NCBI GenBank assembly: GCA_041740995.1
Contig: JBGSKY010000035.1
Coordinates: forward strand, 1-64,000
DNA from: JBGSKY01 sp041740995
Lineage (GTDB): Bacteria > Planctomycetota > Planctomycetia > Pirellulales > Pirellulaceae
Length of the DNA stretch: 64,000 nt
Direction: 5' to 3'
Part shown: positions 61,485-64,000 of the stretch, in pieces
Layout: each line of letters opens with the position of its first letter
Position numbering within the stretch: position 1 is the first letter of the stretch
Position numbers and translations under genes: made by a program
Notes under the pieces: model-generated
Databases searched by the model: none
The model's input: the letters and a program-made list of their open reading frames with translations, nothing else
Told to the model about the DNA's origin: nothing

Positions 61485-63656
61485 TCAGACCAGCGACATG
61501 CGAAGCTTCTGAACGTTTCTTGGACGTGGTTGATGCTCAGCGGCGATCGAGATCTCCATCGATACTGTCCAACAACCTGACTCATCGCCTCGGACCCACC
61601 AATGGGGCATTACACAAACGCTTTGATGCACTTGCTCAAACCCCGCTTCGCTTTGGCTGACCGTTTCGATCGGGAAGGCCCAGATGGAGCTGGGGCGATC
61701 GATCGCGTATTGAACGGAAACGCCAAGCCATTGGTCAAGCAAGCCGAGGTGTTGGGTTTCATGGAGATCAAGCAGGCTGCCCAAGTGCCCCATCGACAGC
61801 CCGCTTGCGTCAAAAAACATTCGATCGTTAGCATTGGCCGGCAAACCAGCCCAATTCCATTGACTTGCAAAATGAAACGATTGATCCGGCGGCAGGCCAG
61901 TGATGAAATAACGAATCTGCATCGTATCCGAACCGGCGGACATATTTAGCGACTTGGTGACGGTCAGTGGTATGCCCCAAGCATTGCCGTCGCGTTTCAT
62001 GACGACTTCGATTCGATTGGTCCCGCGTCGAACTTTCGCTTCGTAAGGTCCGCTTGCAAAATCGCCGCGCTCAAGAGCGGTCCCGTTGGCGATCTGCTTG
62101 AATTCAACGTCGTTGTCCCAAAAGTGATCGAGCATACTTTTACGCGGCGTTTGATCGTACTGTAAAAGATCGGCCAGCCCTTCTTGCTTGAAAACGACAC
62201 GATCATGAATACTTGCCGCGTCGTTAGCCGCCGATGAGTTGCCAGCGGCGATCTTGGCATGATAATTTTCTGGACGACGCTGCATCGTAGCGAGCAAGTT
62301 ATGCTGCATCGCGCGAATGTCCAGCTCGTACAACATGCCGCCGCAAAACGGAGCTAGGTATGCGATCTGATGTTCGTTTGCGATCCGAATTTCAGGATAC
62401 AAATCTTTATCAAAGTCTTCAGTCGTTGCGTCAATCCAGTCACCGCGTCGGCCTCTAGCGAATTCCAGCAGGTTATCCGCTGCGATGAACTCTCGGTAAG
62501 TCGCGTTGCGTAAGTGCGGCAGATAAATCCCGCCGAACGCACCATGCCAATATGGACAATTGCATTGACCGCGATACAAGTGATCTTCGATTTGTGGCAA
62601 CAAAGCAGCTTCTAGGCCAGCGCGTTTCTCTCGTTCAAGTGACTTGCTGACTTCCAGCATGCGGCAGTACATCTCGTTTGCTTCGCGATATTTGACACGG
62701 AAGTTTCGCCAGATGCCGCCGCGCAAAAATTTTGCAATGGTCGGCCATCGCGCGTCGTTGTGCAGATCGTGAGTAATCGTTTCATAATCGCGCTGTGCTT
62801 CGATCGGCAATGCCCATTCGGTCATCTCGCGGTAGGAACAGTCTGGCAAAAACGCTCGACCGATCGGCGGTGATTGTCGAACGATTTCGCTTGGCCCGCA
62901 CGTTTGTAACCAGTCGCTGTTGCTGGTCAGCAAATCAAAGAAGCGTCTTAGCCAACCTCGCTCGTAAACGTGAGCTTTGGTGTCTGGCCATGTTCCGAAT
63001 TTTTCGCCATCGTCGCCAAAGACGAGGCTGCCGCCGGGATGCTTTTGTGCAAAGTCGCGACAATAATCGATAACTTCCTCAGCGGCCGCAAAAGGAATCA
63101 AATATCGCAATCGTTCGCTGCCGGGAAATACTCGCAAGCAGTAACCGTCGTCTTCCGTTACGAAATAGTTGGTCAGCGTTTCGGAGTCATAGCCGGCCGA
63201 TCGGAAGTGGTAATCGTCCAGAATGGTGTACTGCATTCCAGCCGGCACGATGTCGCGGACAAGTTGGCTTTCCCAAACTCGTTCCGGCATCCACATTCCA
63301 CGAATAGTTGTACCGAAGCGTTCAGCCAACCACGTTGAATACTTTTGGATCTGGCCTATCCGATCTCGACTGGGCAGCATCGGCAAGATCGGTTCATAAA
63401 AAGGCCCGCCGAGAATTTCGATCCGTTCGGCTTCGACTAATAGTCGCAGCCGATCAAGATATTCCGGATGATGTTCCGCTAGCCAAAGCATCAACGGACC
63501 GCTGGTGTGCAATCCGATTCGCAGTTTGTCGTAGTCTTCGAAGACATCTAAGAACGGCAAGTAACTATCTTGATAGGCTTGCTCGATTACGCCGTCGAAG
63601 TTTCCGATTGGTTGATGATTGTGAAGGACCAGCGACAGGCGGACTGAAGATGACAT
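61485..63656 (-). CDS. GH57 4-alpha-glucanotransferase/alpha-amylase
   Basis: The 723-residue enzyme has the GH57 regions: HNHQP at 12-16, GGPFYEPIL at 83-91, WMPERVWE with catalytic Glu125, and FGDDGEKFG with catalytic Asp at about 215/216. The C-terminal 300 or so residues are beta-rich (DUF1925/1926-like), as in 4-alpha-glucanotransferases of Thermococcus. It would rearrange or hydrolyse alpha-1,4-glucan, maybe glycogen. No signal peptide, so cytoplasmic. No other glycogen genes are adjacent. The convergent kinase gene ends 89 bases away. Confidence 0.93.
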   Translation of the reverse strand: MSSSVRLSLVLHNHQPIGNFDGVIEQAYQDSYLPFLDVFEDYDKLRIGLHTSGPLMLWLAEHHPEYLDRLRLLVEAERIEILGGPFYEPILPMLPSRDRIGQIQKYSTWLAERFGTTIRGMWMPERVWESQLVRDIVPAGMQYTILDDYHFRSAGYDSETLTNYFVTEDDGYCLRVFPGSERLRYLIPFAAAEEVIDYCRDFAQKHPGGSLVFGDDGEKFGTWPDTKAHVYERGWLRRFFDLLTSNSDWLQTCGPSEIVRQSPPIGRAFLPDCSYREMTEWALPIEAQRDYETITHDLHNDARWPTIAKFLRGGIWRNFRVKYREANEMYCRMLEVSKSLEREKRAGLEAALLPQIEDHLYRGQCNCPYWHGAFGGIYLPHLRNATYREFIAADNLLEFARGRRGDWIDATTEDFDKDLYPEIRIANEHQIAYLAPFCGGMLYELDIRAMQHNLLATMQRRPENYHAKIAAGNSSAANDAASIHDRVVFKQEGLADLLQYDQTPRKSMLDHFWDNDVEFKQIANGTALERGDFASGPYEAKVRRGTNRIEVVMKRDGNAWGIPLTVTKSLNMSAGSDTMQIRYFITGLPPDQSFHFASQWNWAGLPANANDRMFFDASGLSMGHLGSLLDLHETQHLGLLDQWLGVSVQYAIDRPSSIWAFPIETVSQSEAGFEQVHQSVCVMPHWWVRGDESGCWTVSMEISIAAEHQPRPRNVQKLRMSLV

Positions 63657-63935
63657 TTTTGAAACACTTAAACCGGAAGAAAACGAAAGCTTCTTTTTCG
63701 CTTAAATCAAAGTTTGCTTGCAAGACCGAATCGTCGCCAAATTCAAGAAAAAGATGACCGGTTAGCAACCTTAACGACATTGAAATGCTGGCAAAGAAGT
63801 TGGTCGTTATAGTTTGCCAACTGCGATGGCGGTGACCACAAAGATGTAGTCTCGACTCGCCAAATGCCGATTGCTACAAGCAGGTGAGATTTTCAGTCGC
63901 TGTCGGTCATTGGTCGTGATGCGGAGTTTGCAAGG
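63657..63935. other. Intergenic region near the right edge
   Basis: The region holds the upstream side of the GH57 gene and probably a promoter for the gene starting at 63936. I recognise no site or RNA. Confidence 0.35.
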
Positions 63936-64000
63936 ATGCGTGCTTTCATTTCAGTTCGTAAGGGATTGTCTGTCGCCTTGCTTTCCGCCAGTGTCTGCGG
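63936..64000 (+). CDS. Possible start of a secreted protein, cut by the right edge
   Basis: From ATG 63936 the frame reads MRAFISVRKGLSVALLSASV then C before the window ends. The basic start, hydrophobic core and terminal Cys look like a lipoprotein or secretion signal. Only 22 residues are visible and no spaced Shine-Dalgarno is present, so the call is weak. Confidence 0.35.
   Translation, partial: MRAFISVRKGLSVALLSASVC

Noticed and set aside
61388..61660. 90-codon plus-strand frame after the kinase stop
   Set aside because: It begins at a TTG inside the kinase stop region and most of it is antisense to the GH57 C-terminus.

Overview
The window looks like a chromosomal segment of a planctomycete, most likely of the Pirellulales (Rhodopirellula/Pirellula-like). 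The reasons are two DUF1559 proteins (prepilin-type N-terminus plus an H-x9-DG motif), a small regulatory-domain lipoprotein encoded next to one of them, a Cys-type sulfatase, a membrane Ser/Thr kinase, a bifunctional aldolase/short-chain dehydrogenase, frequent absence of strong Shine-Dalgarno sequences, roughly 50% GC, and structured intergenic repeats. This is inferred from gene content; no rRNA or tRNA gene was seen.

Layout. 1-1700: a toxin-antitoxin pair cut by the left edge, a small lipoprotein and the decayed 3' end of an integron-type tyrosine recombinase. 1.7-8.3 kb: thiamine phosphate synthase and an AIM24 protein diverge from lepA, followed by a nucleotide-sugar dehydrogenase and a flavin oxidoreductase. 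8.3-11.8 kb: a HerA-like ATPase flanked on both sides by copies of the same intergenic repeat block. 11.8-15.4 kb: a membrane glycerophosphodiesterase and a sulfatase. 15.8-22.4 kb: a phosphorelay locus with a 1756-residue CheB-CheR-PAS-LOV hybrid kinase and, downstream, a compact group encoding two small membrane proteins and a separate HPt protein. 22.7-25.1 kb: a divergent MOSC/FAD-NAD(P)-binding pair. 25.9-33.4 kb: DUF1559, methyltransferase, unknown protein, CPBP protease and a ClpV-type AAA+ ATPase without other type VI genes. 33.6-44.4 kb: sugar/nucleoside kinase, transaldolase, secreted Ca-motif protein, S41 protease, DUF1559/lipoprotein pair, folE, esterase and msrA. 44.6-53.3 kb: ileS, purA, uppS, purQ, a membrane protein and a sirtuin. 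53.3-63.7 kb: permease, PIG-L deacetylase, rhamnose-type aldolase/dehydrogenase, an overlapping MnmC(o)-like/MnmM-like pair, Ser/Thr kinase and GH57 glucanotransferase. A new secreted protein may begin at the right edge.

Most of the window is housekeeping metabolism. The observations most worth attention are: (1) the LOV photosensor signature (GRNCRFMQG, Cys1041) inside a CheB/CheR hybrid kinase, with an HPt protein encoded in the downstream membrane-protein group; (2) the overlapping oxidase and methyltransferase genes that could form a split tRNA wobble-uridine pathway (cmnm5 to nm5 to mnm5); (3) the repeat-flanked HerA-like ATPase; (4) an orphan ClpV; (5) a sirtuin without its zinc cysteines; (6) several strong RNA hairpins and repeat families between genes.
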